Positions 43,160-52,045 of a stretch of 64,000 nt of DNA are shown here, piece after piece. Both the position numbers and the translations under genes were made by a program. A model generated the notes under the pieces. The model was given only the letters and a program-made list of their open reading frames with translations, had not been told where the DNA came from and made no database searches. How positions within the stretch are numbered: position 1 is the stretch's first letter; every line of letters starts with the position of its first letter. Origin of the DNA: Fulvivirga sediminis (lineage in GTDB: Bacteria; Bacteroidota; Bacteroidia; Cytophagales; Cyclobacteriaceae); the NCBI RefSeq assembly GCF_016757215.1, contig NZ_JAESIY010000006.1, forward strand, positions 203,300-267,299, read 5' to 3'.

Positions 43160-44845
43160 ATGTACACCATTGAAGAATTGAACGTAAGGCTTCTTTCAGA
43201 GCTCAAGGAGATAGCGGAGGAACTAGGCCTGAAAAACTACAAAAGGCTTTCTAAGCAGGAGTTAATCTACAAAATACTCGATCAGCAAGCCGTAACTCCC
43301 GAAAGCGACCTACCCAAGAAAAAAGCTTCCGATAGCAAAACCACCAGCGCTACAGAAACTCCTAAGGAAGAAAAAGCAAAAAGACCTAGAAAAAGAGAAA
43401 ATGTAAAAGCTCAAAAAAAAGACAAGAAAGATACAGATCTTTCAGCTGAAGAGCTTCTTGAGTCTTTTAACATAGAGATAGATGATAAAATCACTTCTTT
43501 TGACGAAAACCCTAAAAAAGAAGCGACTGCTCCTAAACCTAAAGAGGATAAGGAAAAGGAAAGTGCTGAAGAAAACAAACCTCGCAGAGAACGCAAGCCC
43601 GCTCCTAATGAAAATAAGGAGAAAGCTGAAGTTAAAGCGAAAGATAACAATGACAGCAAAGGCGAAAGTCACAGCAATAATAACAACAACAATAACAGAG
43701 GTAAGAAGAAAGAAGGTAATGTACGCGATTTCGATGGGGTAATCGAAAATGAAGGTGTACTGGAAATCATGCAAGATGGATATGGTTTCTTGCGTTCTTC
43801 TGACTATAATTACCTTGCCAGCCCTGATGATATTTACGTTTCGCCTTCCCAAATCAAATTATTTGGTCTTAAAACTGGTGATACTGTAAAAGGACAAATC
43901 AGACCTCCAAAAGAAGGGGAAAAATATTTTGCTCTACTTAGGGTAGAAAATGTAAACGGAAAGACTACTGAAGAAATAAGAGACAGGGTTCCTTTTGAGT
44001 ACCTAACGCCTCTATTTCCAGAAGAAAAAATTAAGTTAAGCTCTAAGGCTGATAACTATTCAGCACGTATTCTTGACCTTTTCTCTCCAATAGGAAAAGG
44101 ACAAAGAGGTATGATAGTAGCACAACCTAAAACAGGTAAAACGGTACTACTTAAAAATATAGCAAATGCTATTGCTGAAAACCATCCTGAGTGCTATCTC
44201 ATCATATTATTAATAGATGAAAGACCTGAAGAGGTTACCGATATGGCCAGAAGCGTAAAAGCAGAGGTAGTATCTTCAACTTTTGATGAGCAAGCAGAGA
44301 GACACGTGAAGGTTTCCAGCATGGTATTAGAGAAAGCAAAGAGAATGGTAGAGTGTGGTCATGATGTAGTTATTCTACTTGATTCCATCACCAGACTTGC
44401 AAGAGCTTATAACACTACTGTACCTTCATCAGGTAAAATATTATCAGGTGGTGTTGATGCTAATGCTCTTCACAAACCTAAAAGATTCTTTGGAGCTGCA
44501 AGAAATGTAGAGAATGGAGGGTCATTAACTATTATAGCTACTGCTCTAATAGAAACAGGATCTAAAATGGATGAAGTAATCTTTGAAGAATTTAAAGGAA
44601 CTGGTAACATGGAACTTCAACTGGATAGAAAACTTTCTAACAAAAGAGTTTATCCTGCTATTGATGTACCTGCTTCTGGTACTCGTAGAGAAGATTTATT
44701 ACTTTCTGAAGAAGAACTTCAAAGAGTATGGATCCTACGCAAGTTTATGTCTGACATGAACTCTAATGAGGCTATGGATTTCTTACTTTCTAAAATGAAA
44801 GGAACCAGAAATAACGAAGAATTCCTTATTTCTATGAATGGATAA
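43160..44845 (+). CDS. rho: Transcription termination factor Rho with long low-complexity insertion
   Basis: The 561-residue protein has a Rho N-terminal helical domain (1-44, [22 protein letters not shown]), then about 140 residues of Lys/Glu-rich low-complexity sequence with an Asn run (about residues 45-186), the RNA-binding cold-shock-like domain (about 195-265, [15 protein letters not shown]) and the ATPase ([15 protein letters not shown] at 314-328, [53 protein letters not shown]). It is a hexameric helicase that ends transcription. The insertion makes it about 140 residues longer than E. coli Rho; such inserts recur in Bacteroidota and may bind RNA. Confidence 0.97.
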   Translation: MYTIEELNVRLLSELKEIAEELGLKNYKRLSKQELIYKILDQQAVTPESDLPKKKASDSKTTSATETPKEEKAKRPRKRENVKAQKKDKKDTDLSAEELLESFNIEIDDKITSFDENPKKEATAPKPKEDKEKESAEENKPRRERKPAPNENKEKAEVKAKDNNDSKGESHSNNNNNNNRGKKKEGNVRDFDGVIENEGVLEIMQDGYGFLRSSDYNYLASPDDIYVSPSQIKLFGLKTGDTVKGQIRPPKEGEKYFALLRVENVNGKTTEEIRDRVPFEYLTPLFPEEKIKLSSKADNYSARILDLFSPIGKGQRGMIVAQPKTGKTVLLKNIANAIAENHPECYLIILLIDERPEEVTDMARSVKAEVVSSTFDEQAERHVKVSSMVLEKAKRMVECGHDVVILLDSITRLARAYNTTVPSSGKILSGGVDANALHKPKRFFGAARNVENGGSLTIIATALIETGSKMDEVIFEEFKGTGNMELQLDRKLSNKRVYPAIDVPASGTRREDLLLSEEELQRVWILRKFMSDMNSNEAMDFLLSKMKGTRNNEEFLISMNG

Positions 44846-44869
44846 TCCCATTAGATAATAACATATAAG

Positions 44870-44904
44870 AAAGGCCGTCACTCAACTAGTTTGTGACGGC
44901 CTTT
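44870..44904 (+). terminator. Terminator after rho
   Basis: A 12-bp stem (AAAGGCCGTCAC / GTGACGGCCTTT, 11-base loop) followed by TTCTTTTTT; a strong intrinsic terminator directly after the Rho gene. Confidence 0.9.
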
Positions 44905-44973
44905 TCTTTTTTGGCATATCATCACACTTCTAAAGTCTATATTCCACTAAAATTTTATATAGTATGCTATCTA

Positions 44974-45006
44974 TTTGCAGATGTGTCTCTCCTAATGATA
45001 CCTTTG
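44974..45006 (+). promoter_or_regulatory. Bacteroidota-type promoter for the serine dehydratase gene
   Basis: TTTG (44974-44977), a 21-base spacer, then TACCTTTG (44999-45006) match the -33/-7 pattern TTTG-N(19-21)-TAnnTTTG. The ATG is 33 bases downstream. Confidence 0.65.
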
Positions 45007-45039
45007 AATATAATTTCAATACCCTAAACGAAAAATAAT

Positions 45040-45945
45040 ATGGCTTTTTTGTTCAATGACTTTGCAAGCTGGAAAAAATACTGCGCTGAGCACGATTTAA
45101 AGCTCCACGAAACTGTTCTTGATTACGAGCAGGAACAGAAAGGGCGCATACCTGACGAAATATGGGCAGGCCTACAAAAAGCATATGGAGTAATGAAAGA
45201 AGCGGTAGAAACTGGCCTTAATGAAGATATGAGTTCTCGCTCCGGAATGATCAACAATGGAGCTAAAAAAGTTTTTCAACACCAGCAAGTAGTGTTATCA
45301 AAAGAATTTCAAAATCTTATTTCAAGAGCATTAGCGGCTAAAGAAGTCAATTCTTGCATGGGAAGAATAGTAGCTGCCCCTACTGCTGGCGCCTCAGGCA
45401 TTCTACCCGGTGTTCTTTATACTTTACAAGAAATTCATGGCCTCGATGATCAGAAAATCCTAGAGGGTTTGCTAATTGGAGCAGGCATAGCACTTATTAT
45501 AGAACAAAAAGCATCACTGGCAGGAGCTGTCGGAGGCTGCCAGGCAGAGACCGGCAGTGCTGCCGCTATGGCATCTGGAGCTATAGTATACTGCCTGGGA
45601 GGAGATGTGGATCAGATTTTCAATGCTGTAGCCATCACTATTCAATGCATGCTGGGGTTAGTCTGTGACCCCGTAGCCGGCCTGGTAGAAGTACCTTGCG
45701 TGGTCCGAAACGCAAGCGCTGCAGCCATTGCTAATTCATCTGCACAAATGGCTCTGGCAAATTTAAGCGGAGTGATTCCTGTAGATGAATGTGTAGACGC
45801 AATGGGTGAAGTAGGGCAAAGTATGGAAGCTCGCTACAAAGAAACTGCTCTAGGTGGATTAGCTACCACACCTACCGGCCAGAAAATATCAAAATCTGTA
45901 CTTATTCAGGATATCGAAATGCTGTCAGACGAAGATCAGGAATAA
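45040..45945 (+). CDS. sdaAA: L-serine ammonia-lyase, iron-sulfur type, alpha chain
   Basis: The 301-residue protein corresponds to the catalytic alpha part of [4Fe-4S] serine dehydratases: SRSGMINNGAKKV, NSCMGRIVAAPTAGASGILPGVL, VGGCQAETGSAAAMASGA, and LGLVCDPVAGLVEVPCVVRNASAA. The cysteines in CMGR, CDPV and PCVV are the cluster ligands. It deaminates serine to pyruvate. No beta-chain gene adjoins it, so that partner must be encoded outside this window. It has its own promoter and converges on the membrane-protein gene 6 bases away. Confidence 0.93.
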   Translation: MAFLFNDFASWKKYCAEHDLKLHETVLDYEQEQKGRIPDEIWAGLQKAYGVMKEAVETGLNEDMSSRSGMINNGAKKVFQHQQVVLSKEFQNLISRALAAKEVNSCMGRIVAAPTAGASGILPGVLYTLQEIHGLDDQKILEGLLIGAGIALIIEQKASLAGAVGGCQAETGSAAAMASGAIVYCLGGDVDQIFNAVAITIQCMLGLVCDPVAGLVEVPCVVRNASAAAIANSSAQMALANLSGVIPVDECVDAMGEVGQSMEARYKETALGGLATTPTGQKISKSVLIQDIEMLSDEDQE

Positions 45946-45951
45946 GAAAAA

Positions 45952-46407
45952 TTACTGCATAAATTCTGGCAGAATTTTCATTCCAAAAAAATGAATGATA
46001 CTAGAGAAGAAACAGGCCCAAAATATAGCACTGAGTAACATTACAAAAATGATAGTTTTTTTAGGAGTGCCCATACTGCTAAGCAGTATCGTGCCTCCTA
46101 TAGGTGTGAATATTAAAGGGGTAAGAGCAGCTACGCCTACTATTCCATACTTCTTCCAGATAGTAACAAACTGACGGCTTCTTTTCGTGAATCTTCGTTT
46201 TTTCTTGAAAAATCTGGCAAACACCTTTTCTCTAAGAAAATCACCCAAAAAAGTAAAAAGAAATACACTGCACATCATGCCTGTGATAGTGATAAGAATA
46301 GTATTAAGCAAACTAAACCCTCCTGCAAAACCTAATGTAGGCCCTGCTATAAACTTTAGCATTGTGAGTAAAATAATGCTTAATACCTTAAATATATCTG
46401 GTTCCAT
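45952..46407 (-). CDS. Small integral membrane protein (small multidrug export-like)
   Basis: The start is set at ATG 46407 (MEPDIFKVLSIILLTMLKF), which overlaps the antiporter stop as ATGA; a longer frame from 46446 would run 40 bases into that gene. The 151-residue protein has about four membrane helices, a basic loop (EKVFARFFKKKRRFTKRSR) and GIVGVAALTPLIFTPIGGTILLSSMG, similar to the putative small multidrug export family. Export activity is not established for such proteins. It is the last gene of the upp-antiporter unit. Confidence 0.7.
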   Translation of the reverse strand: MEPDIFKVLSIILLTMLKFIAGPTLGFAGGFSLLNTILITITGMMCSVFLFTFLGDFLREKVFARFFKKKRRFTKRSRQFVTIWKKYGIVGVAALTPLIFTPIGGTILLSSMGTPKKTIIFVMLLSAIFWACFFSSIIHFFGMKILPEFMQ

Positions 46408-47360
46408 CAAATAATTACAGTATAAGTATATACTAAATACAAGCATAACAAAAAAGCTCCTGCTATTCTCCCAACCACTCGTTTATAAATCATAAGAGGA
46501 AATAATATCAGTGTTAATAATAGCATAGCTACCATGTCATGATGTATAATCTGATCACTAACATGAATATTTTTTATAATACTTGTTATACCTAAAATGG
46601 AAAGGATATTAAAAATGTTCGATCCCATGAGGTTTCCCAGGGCCAAATCAGTCTGTTTTTTTAAGGATGCCACTATGGCAGTCACTAACTCAGGAAGGCT
46701 AGTCCCTAAAGCCAGAACGGTAATTCCTATCACCCTTTCACTTACTCCAAGGAATCCTGCCATTTCTTTAGCCCCACCTACAAACCACTCAGAGCCAAAG
46801 TAAAGTCCTAAACAACCGGCTAAGATTAGTAAAACGTCTTTCCATAAACTTTTGGAGGCCTTAGGAATATCTAAACCTTCACTTTTAGATATCTTGGCTT
46901 TAGTTTCTTTTCTGGATTTCCTTATAATGAAAACAGTATATATGACAAGAAACAGTATGAATATGGCCCCCTCATAAGCCTTAATCATGGACACATCTTC
47001 CTTCACCACATAGTATAATAGTAAAGAACTTCCCATTGTCACTGGCCAGTCTATTCTTATACTATCTGGCCTCACCATAATAGGAGCTATCATGGCAGTA
47101 ATACCTAGCACCAAACCAAGGTTACATATATTGGACCCCACTACGTTTCCCATGGTCATATCTGGACTCCCTCCCAAAGCAGCCTTAATGCTGATTAAAA
47201 GTTCAGGAGCAGAAGTTCCAAAAGCTACAATAGTAAGCCCCACCACTAAGGGAGAGATATGTGATCTTAAGGCTATACTAGATGCGCCTCGCACTAAAAG
47301 ATCTCCTCCTACTATAAGTATAATTAAGCCAACTATCAGTACAGATATTTCTGATAACAT
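46407..47360 (-). CDS. Calcium/sodium antiporter (YrbG-like, CaCA family)
   Basis: The 317-residue protein has two inverted alpha-repeats: LLVRGASSIALRSHISPLVVGLTIVAFGTSAPELLISI with GNVVGSNICNLGLVLG (about 25-90), and FVGGAKEMAGFLGVSERVIGITVLALGTSLPELVTAI with GNLMGSNIFNILSILG (about 190-255). About ten membrane helices. CaCA proteins exchange Ca2+ for Na+ (or K+/H+) across the inner membrane. It sits 10 bases after upp in the same direction. Confidence 0.92.
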   Translation of the reverse strand: MLSEISVLIVGLIILIVGGDLLVRGASSIALRSHISPLVVGLTIVAFGTSAPELLISIKAALGGSPDMTMGNVVGSNICNLGLVLGITAMIAPIMVRPDSIRIDWPVTMGSSLLLYYVVKEDVSMIKAYEGAIFILFLVIYTVFIIRKSRKETKAKISKSEGLDIPKASKSLWKDVLLILAGCLGLYFGSEWFVGGAKEMAGFLGVSERVIGITVLALGTSLPELVTAIVASLKKQTDLALGNLMGSNIFNILSILGITSIIKNIHVSDQIIHHDMVAMLLLTLILFPLMIYKRVVGRIAGAFLLCLYLVYTYTVII

Positions 47361-47370
47361 AGAAATTTAC

Positions 47371-48015
47371 TTACAGTTTAGGGCCAAAACAAAGATCTCC
47401 TGCATCTCCCAGTCCAGGCACTATATATGACTTTTCGTTGAGTTTTTCGTCAAGTGCCGCTGTCCAAATGGTGTGTTTAACTTTTAGATTTTCAGAAATA
47501 TAATTCACTCCCTCCGGTGCCGCCACTGCTGCGGCTATGTGCACATGAGATGGTTTCCCACTCATTATCAAGGTATTTACCGAGGTCAGCACAGATTTAC
47601 CAGTAGCTAACATAGGATCTACCAAAATCACAACCTTCCCTTCTAAAGAATTAGTGGCTTTATACTCGAGCGTAGCTCCTACCTCTTCACCTTCCTGTAC
47701 TCTATAAGCTCCAATAAAGCCCACGTCAGAATCATCAAACACATCAATAAAGCCATCCAAAAACGGGGTGGCTGCACGTAACACACCTATCAATACAGGT
47801 TTATCATCCATTAGCTGCACCTCGTGCTCTGCCAGCGGGGTAGTTATTGTCTTTGCTGAATAAGTGAACTCTCGGGATATTTCATAGGCCATGATCATTC
47901 CTAACCTTTTTAAGTTATTTCGAAATTTGGCTCGGTCCTTTTGGATATCTTTATGCCGCATTTCGTATAAGAAATGATTAATGGCGGATGGTGAATGGTT
48001 TAGAATATTCAGCAT
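47371..48015 (-). CDS. upp: Uracil phosphoribosyltransferase
   Basis: The 214-residue protein has RNNLKRLGMIMAYEISREF, PVLIGVLRAATPFLDGFIDVF, the PRPP-binding loop VVILVDPMLATGKSVLTSVNTL, and AALDEKLNEKSYIVPGLGDAGD at the end, diagnostic for UPRTase. It converts uracil and PRPP to UMP, pyrimidine salvage alongside udk at 26.6 kb. It is the first gene of a unit with the antiporter and the small membrane protein. Confidence 0.95.
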   Translation of the reverse strand: MLNILNHSPSAINHFLYEMRHKDIQKDRAKFRNNLKRLGMIMAYEISREFTYSAKTITTPLAEHEVQLMDDKPVLIGVLRAATPFLDGFIDVFDDSDVGFIGAYRVQEGEEVGATLEYKATNSLEGKVVILVDPMLATGKSVLTSVNTLIMSGKPSHVHIAAAVAAPEGVNYISENLKVKHTIWTAALDEKLNEKSYIVPGLGDAGDLCFGPKL

Positions 48016-48141
48016 TTAATGGTTTGGACGATATTTATTTATAATTCTTATTATTTAATAACTTTTAATGTAGGGTAAAATTAAACAATTAACCGGTTAT
48101 CATTCTCTTAAATTTAATTATATAATCAAATTTCAGTTTTT

Positions 48142-49053
48142 ATGAAATTATTACAAAGCCTTTGTCAAGTCCATGCTCCTTCTGGGAACGAAGGTTTAAT
48201 GAAAAAATTCCTACTTGACTATATTAATGATAACAAACACCTTTGGAAAAGTTCTCCAGAGATATATGAAGGTGATGACTTTCAGGACTGTATCATTCTG
48301 AAATTTGGCTCCCCAAGGACAGCCGTTTTTGCTCATATAGATTCCATTGGTTTTACTGTCAGGTATCAAAACCAATTAGTACCCATTGGAGGCCCAGACG
48401 CTCAAACCGGCTATCAGCTAGTTGGCCAGGATAACCTCGGGCCAATAGAATGTGAGCTGGAAGTGAGCGAGGACCATCAGCTATTTTATAAGTTTGGCCG
48501 CCCCATCGAAACAGGTACTGATCTGGTTTTTAAATGTGAGTTTGAAGAAACAGAAGAATACATCTCATCTTGCTACCTAGACAATAGGCTAGGCGTTTAT
48601 AATGTTCTAAAACTCGCCGAAACACTTACTGATGGAGTCATTGTGTTCAGCACCTGGGAAGAACATGGCGGCGGCTCCGTTCCTTACCTGGCCAAGTTTA
48701 TCTATGAAAAGTGGAAGATTAAACAAGCACTCATTTCTGACATTACATGGATAACTGATGGTGTACATCCTGGAAAGGGAGTTGTAATATCTATGAGAGA
48801 CCGCAACATCCCTAGAAAAGCTTATATTCAGAAAATCATTCAGCATGCCCATGAGTCTAGCATAGACTTCCAACTAGAAGTGGAAGGAAGTGGATCTAGT
48901 GATGGTCGAGAGCTACAAACATCACCCTATCCTTTCGACTGGTGTTTTATAGGCGCTGCTGAAGATAATGTACATTCACCTCATGAAAAAGTTCATAAGC
49001 ATGACATTAGCTGCATGATCCGTTTCTATCAATACTTAATGAAAGTGCTTTAA
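48142..49053 (+). CDS. M42-like metallo-aminopeptidase
   Basis: The 303-residue protein has LCQVHAPSGNEGLMKKFL at its start and the dinuclear metal site of M28/M42 peptidases: FAHIDSIGF (His, Asp), SSCYLDNRLGVYNVL (bridging Asp), STWEEHGGGSVPY (catalytic and metal Glu pair), ISDITWITDG (Asp) and NVHSPHEKVHKHD (His). It probably removes N-terminal amino acids from peptides in the cytoplasm. It is about 40-50 residues shorter than typical M42 enzymes, in the PDZ-like middle domain. It is divergent from upp and precedes hpt. Confidence 0.88.
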   Translation: MKLLQSLCQVHAPSGNEGLMKKFLLDYINDNKHLWKSSPEIYEGDDFQDCIILKFGSPRTAVFAHIDSIGFTVRYQNQLVPIGGPDAQTGYQLVGQDNLGPIECELEVSEDHQLFYKFGRPIETGTDLVFKCEFEETEEYISSCYLDNRLGVYNVLKLAETLTDGVIVFSTWEEHGGGSVPYLAKFIYEKWKIKQALISDITWITDGVHPGKGVVISMRDRNIPRKAYIQKIIQHAHESSIDFQLEVEGSGSSDGRELQTSPYPFDWCFIGAAEDNVHSPHEKVHKHDISCMIRFYQYLMKVL

Positions 49054-49133
49054 ATAAGTGTTAAATTATGGCCGAGAAGGCAAAGAATACACCCTGCGAC
49101 ACGCTGAAACATGACTTATTAAAATATAATTTT

Positions 49134-49141
49134 TATATTTG
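49134..49141 (+). promoter_or_regulatory. Candidate -7 element for hpt
   Basis: TATATTTG fits TAnnTTTG and lies directly before the hairpin at 49145, 39 bases before the hpt ATG. No clear -33 element. Confidence 0.4.
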
Positions 49142-49144
49142 CAG

Positions 49145-49170
49145 GCCTTTTGGAGACAAAAGGCTTTTTT
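49145..49170 (+). terminator. Terminator-like hairpin just before hpt
   Basis: GCCTTTT pairs with AAAAGGC (loop GGAGAC), followed by six T. It ends 10 bases before the hpt ATG. It may end the M42-like peptidase transcript, or act as a leader element of hpt. Confidence 0.6.
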
Positions 49171-49180
49171 ATTGATTATT

Positions 49181-49708
49181 ATGATTGTAAAGGATAAAGA
49201 ATTCGTAGAATACATCAGCGCAAGCGAAATTTCTAGCAGAATAGCAGAATTGGGCACCTCCATTAATAGTGATTATAAGGATAAACGCCCCTTGTTCATT
49301 GCTATCCTGAATGGCTCATTTATGTTTGCTGCAGATTTACTTAAAGAAGTGGCGATCCCATGCGAGATCTCCTTTGTAAAAGTAGCTAGCTATGAGGAAA
49401 TGGAAAGCACTGGAAATGTGAAGCAACTCATAGGACTGAACGAAACCATCTTTAACAAAGATGTAATTATCATTGAAGATATTGTGGACACGGGCAGAAC
49501 TATCACTAAAATTCTAGAAGAATTCATATCACTGGGTGCCAGCTCAGTGGAAGTGATTACGCTATTACAAAAGCCAGCCTCTAATGATTTAGGAGATAAG
49601 ATAAAATACATAGGCTTCAGCATACCAGAAAAATTTGTACTAGGTTATGGTCTTGATTATGATGGCTTAGGAAGAAACTTAAAAGACATTTATCAACTCA
49701 AAGACTAA
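49181..49708 (+). CDS. hpt: Hypoxanthine phosphoribosyltransferase
   Basis: The start is set at ATG 49181 (MIVKDKEFVEYIS); the longer frame begins with a TTG inside the upstream hairpin region. The 175-residue protein has PLFIAILNGSFMFAADLLKEV, SYEEMESTG, the PRPP loop VIIIEDIVDTGRTITKI and EKFVLGYGLDYDGLGRNL. It converts hypoxanthine and guanine to IMP and GMP. adk follows after 40 bases and obgE after that, forming a purine-salvage/GTPase operon. Confidence 0.95.
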   Translation: MIVKDKEFVEYISASEISSRIAELGTSINSDYKDKRPLFIAILNGSFMFAADLLKEVAIPCEISFVKVASYEEMESTGNVKQLIGLNETIFNKDVIIIEDIVDTGRTITKILEEFISLGASSVEVITLLQKPASNDLGDKIKYIGFSIPEKFVLGYGLDYDGLGRNLKDIYQLKD

Positions 49709-49748
49709 TCCCTTAATTTCCCTTATATTTATAAAAAAACACAACTCC

Positions 49749-50333
49749 ATGCTAAACATAGTATTATTTGGCCCTCCGGGAGCAGGAAAAGGCACTCAAA
49801 GCGAAAAGCTCATTAGCAAATACAATCTCACACACATTTCTACGGGAGACCTTTTTAGAAAACATTTAAAAGAGGGTACTGAGCTAGGTAAACTTGCTCA
49901 GAAATATATGGATGACGGAAATCTCGTGCCTGATGAGGTAGTAATAGGCATGGTAGATGATAAAATCAAAAACACAGAAGATGTTAATGGTTTTATTTTT
50001 GACGGCTTCCCTCGAACTGTAACCCAGGCAAAGGCTCTTGATAAACTTATGGATGGCAAAGGCACTCCTATTTCAGGTATGATAGCGTTGGAAGTTCCTT
50101 TTGAAGAACTAAGAACCCGTTTACTAGAAAGAGGAAAAGTATCTGGCCGCGCAGATGATCAAAATGAAGAAAAAATCAACAATAGAATAAACGTTTACCA
50201 AGAAGAAACGCTTCCTGTTTCTGAGTACTACAAAGAGCAAGGGAAATACAATGCTATTGACGGAGTAGGCAGCATTGATAAAATCTTCGACAAGATTAGC
50301 GAAGTAGTAGATTCTTTAAGTGTAGAAAAATAA
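49749..50333 (+). CDS. adk: Adenylate kinase
   Basis: The 194-residue protein has the P-loop LFGPPGAGKGTQS (6-18), HISTGDLFRKHLKEGTELG, FIFDGFPRTVTQAKALDKL, and LLERGKVSGRADDQNEEKINNRINVY. It is the short-lid form with no zinc-binding Cys. It interconverts ATP+AMP and 2 ADP. It lies between hpt and obgE. Confidence 0.97.
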   Translation: MLNIVLFGPPGAGKGTQSEKLISKYNLTHISTGDLFRKHLKEGTELGKLAQKYMDDGNLVPDEVVIGMVDDKIKNTEDVNGFIFDGFPRTVTQAKALDKLMDGKGTPISGMIALEVPFEELRTRLLERGKVSGRADDQNEEKINNRINVYQEETLPVSEYYKEQGKYNAIDGVGSIDKIFDKISEVVDSLSVEK

Positions 50334-50339
50334 TACTGC

Positions 50340-51332
50340 GTGTCATCATCTAACTTTATTGACTACGTAAAATTCTGCTCCAGGTCAGGAGCAGGCGGTG
50401 CTGGGTCAGCCCATTTCCGAAGAGAAAAGCACGTTCCTAAAGGAGGACCTGACGGTGGAAATGGCGGGCGAGGAGGCCATATCATCCTGAGGGGTAACTC
50501 TCAACTATGGACACTGTTGCATCTCAAATATAAAAAACATGTTATTGCGGGGCTCGGTAAGCCCGGTGAGGGAGGTCGTAGATCTGGCGCCCAAGGGGAA
50601 GATATTATTTTAGAAGTGCCATTGGGCACAGTAGCCAAAGATGCGGAAACAGGTGAAATACGCTTTGAAGTAACCGAAGATGGAGAAGAAAAAATACTTA
50701 CCGAAGGAGGTAGAGGCGGCCTAGGCAATGAAAACTTCAAAACTGCCACTAATCAGGCGCCGCGATATGCACAGCCAGGTGAAGAGGGCATAGAAGAGTG
50801 GATCATCCTTGAGCTGAAACTACTTGCAGATGTAGGTCTAGTTGGATTTCCTAATGCAGGCAAATCCACGCTTCTATCGGCACTTTCGGCAGCCAAGCCC
50901 GAAATTGCAGATTATCCTTTTACTACCCTCACGCCTAACCTTGGAGTTATTGCCTATAGAGATTATAAATCTTTTGTAATGGCAGACATACCAGGAATTA
51001 TCGAAGGGGCTTCGGAAGGAAAAGGACTAGGAATTAGATTTCTAAGACATATAGAAAGAAACTCTATCCTTCTATTTTTGATCCCGGCAGATGCTGAGGG
51101 TATTCAACAGGAGTATGAAATATTACTAAATGAGCTTAGAACCTATAACCCTGAATTACTGGACAAGGAACGCATTTTAGCCATTTCAAAATCAGATATG
51201 CTAGATGATGAACTCATCGAAGAAATGAAGCAAGAACTTCCAGAAAGCATCCCTCATATTTTCATATCATCCATTGCCCAAAAGGGTCTTTTAGAGCTAA
51301 AAGACATGCTCTGGAAGTCTCTTAATAAGTAA
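50340..51332 (+). CDS. obgE: Obg family GTPase
   Basis: The 330-residue protein has an N-terminal Gly-rich Obg fold (about 1-158, [38 protein letters not shown]) and a G domain with [56 protein letters not shown] and ISKSDM. It lacks a long C-terminal extension. It acts in 50S ribosome assembly. The start is GTG at 50340: the codons before it run back directly to the adk stop, so no ATG is available. Confidence 0.96.
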   Translation: MSSSNFIDYVKFCSRSGAGGAGSAHFRREKHVPKGGPDGGNGGRGGHIILRGNSQLWTLLHLKYKKHVIAGLGKPGEGGRRSGAQGEDIILEVPLGTVAKDAETGEIRFEVTEDGEEKILTEGGRGGLGNENFKTATNQAPRYAQPGEEGIEEWIILELKLLADVGLVGFPNAGKSTLLSALSAAKPEIADYPFTTLTPNLGVIAYRDYKSFVMADIPGIIEGASEGKGLGIRFLRHIERNSILLFLIPADAEGIQQEYEILLNELRTYNPELLDKERILAISKSDMLDDELIEEMKQELPESIPHIFISSIAQKGLLELKDMLWKSLNK

Positions 51333-51335
51333 AAA

Positions 51336-51350
51336 ATGTCAATTTGACAT
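51336..51350. promoter_or_regulatory. 15-bp palindrome upstream of grpE
   Basis: ATGTCAA-T-TTGACAT is a perfect inverted repeat 3 bases after obgE and 12 bases upstream of a sigma-54-like promoter. It is not the CIRCE element of HrcA. A candidate operator or activator site. Confidence 0.45.
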
Positions 51351-51360
51351 AAAATTATAG

Positions 51361-51377
51361 TTGGCAGCATAATTGTC
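51361..51377 (+). promoter_or_regulatory. Sigma-54-like -24/-12 promoter for grpE-dnaJ
   Basis: TTGGCA at 51361-51366 and TTGT at 51373-51376 give GG-N10-GT, one base from the invariant GG-N10-GC of sigma-54 promoters. Transcription would start near 51388, 30 bases before grpE. Confidence 0.45.
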
Positions 51378-51417
51378 CCAAAGTGTAATATTCAATCAGA
51401 TTAGAACTACTTTAACC

Positions 51418-52017
51418 ATGAAGAAGGATAATATAGATCAAAACGAGACACCAGAAAACGTTGAAACAGAGAACCAAGAGCCTGAAACAAAGCAGGAATC
51501 TGAAACAAAGCAGGAAGAGGTGGCAGAAGAGAATGAAGAAGTGACAGACAATAAGGCAGAGAGTGAAGTGGATAAACTAAAAAAAGAGTTAGCAGAAAGT
51601 AAAGACAAGTATTTAAGACTCTATTCTGAATTTGAAAATTTCAGAAGACGTACAGCTAAAGAGAAATTGGATCTGGTACAAACAGCTAACGAAGACCTAA
51701 TGACGGCACTTTTACCCGTTGTTGACGACTTTGAAAGAGCTGAAAAATCATTTGATGATGAAAAAACAGACCTTTCTGCAGTAAAAGAAGGTGTATCTCT
51801 CATCTCAAACAAATTTAAAAAAACCCTGGAACAAAAAGGCCTAAAGCCAATGGAAGACAAACAGGGAATGGACTTCGACACAGAACTTCACGAGGCAATT
51901 ACTCAAATACCTGCACCTTCTGAAGAGCTCAAGGGAAAGGTAGTAGATGTAATTGAAAAAGGATATTTATTAAAAGAAAAGGTTATTAGACACGCTAGAG
52001 TGGTGATAGGCAACTAA
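51418..52017 (+). CDS. grpE: GrpE nucleotide exchange factor
   Basis: The start is set at ATG 51418 (MKKDNIDQNETPEN); the longer frame needs a TTG that lies within the promoter. The 199-residue protein has an acidic low-complexity tail (about 1-60), a long coiled coil (VDKLKKELAESKDKYLRLYSEFENFRRRTAKEK) and the beta domain (PMEDKQGMDFDTELHEAIT, VDVIEKGYLLKEKVIRHARVVIG). It releases ADP from DnaK. dnaK itself is not in the window; dnaJ follows 28 bases on. Confidence 0.97.
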   Translation: MKKDNIDQNETPENVETENQEPETKQESETKQEEVAEENEEVTDNKAESEVDKLKKELAESKDKYLRLYSEFENFRRRTAKEKLDLVQTANEDLMTALLPVVDDFERAEKSFDDEKTDLSAVKEGVSLISNKFKKTLEQKGLKPMEDKQGMDFDTELHEAITQIPAPSEELKGKVVDVIEKGYLLKEKVIRHARVVIGN

Positions 52018-52045
52018 ACCTTTTTAATAAAAGAAACTAAACAAT

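Noticed and set aside
43411..43852. Long frames on the opposite strand and in another frame across the rho insertion
   Set aside because: They mirror the Lys/Glu-rich low-complexity codons of Rho, have repetitive Ser/Leu/Phe translations and no independent features.
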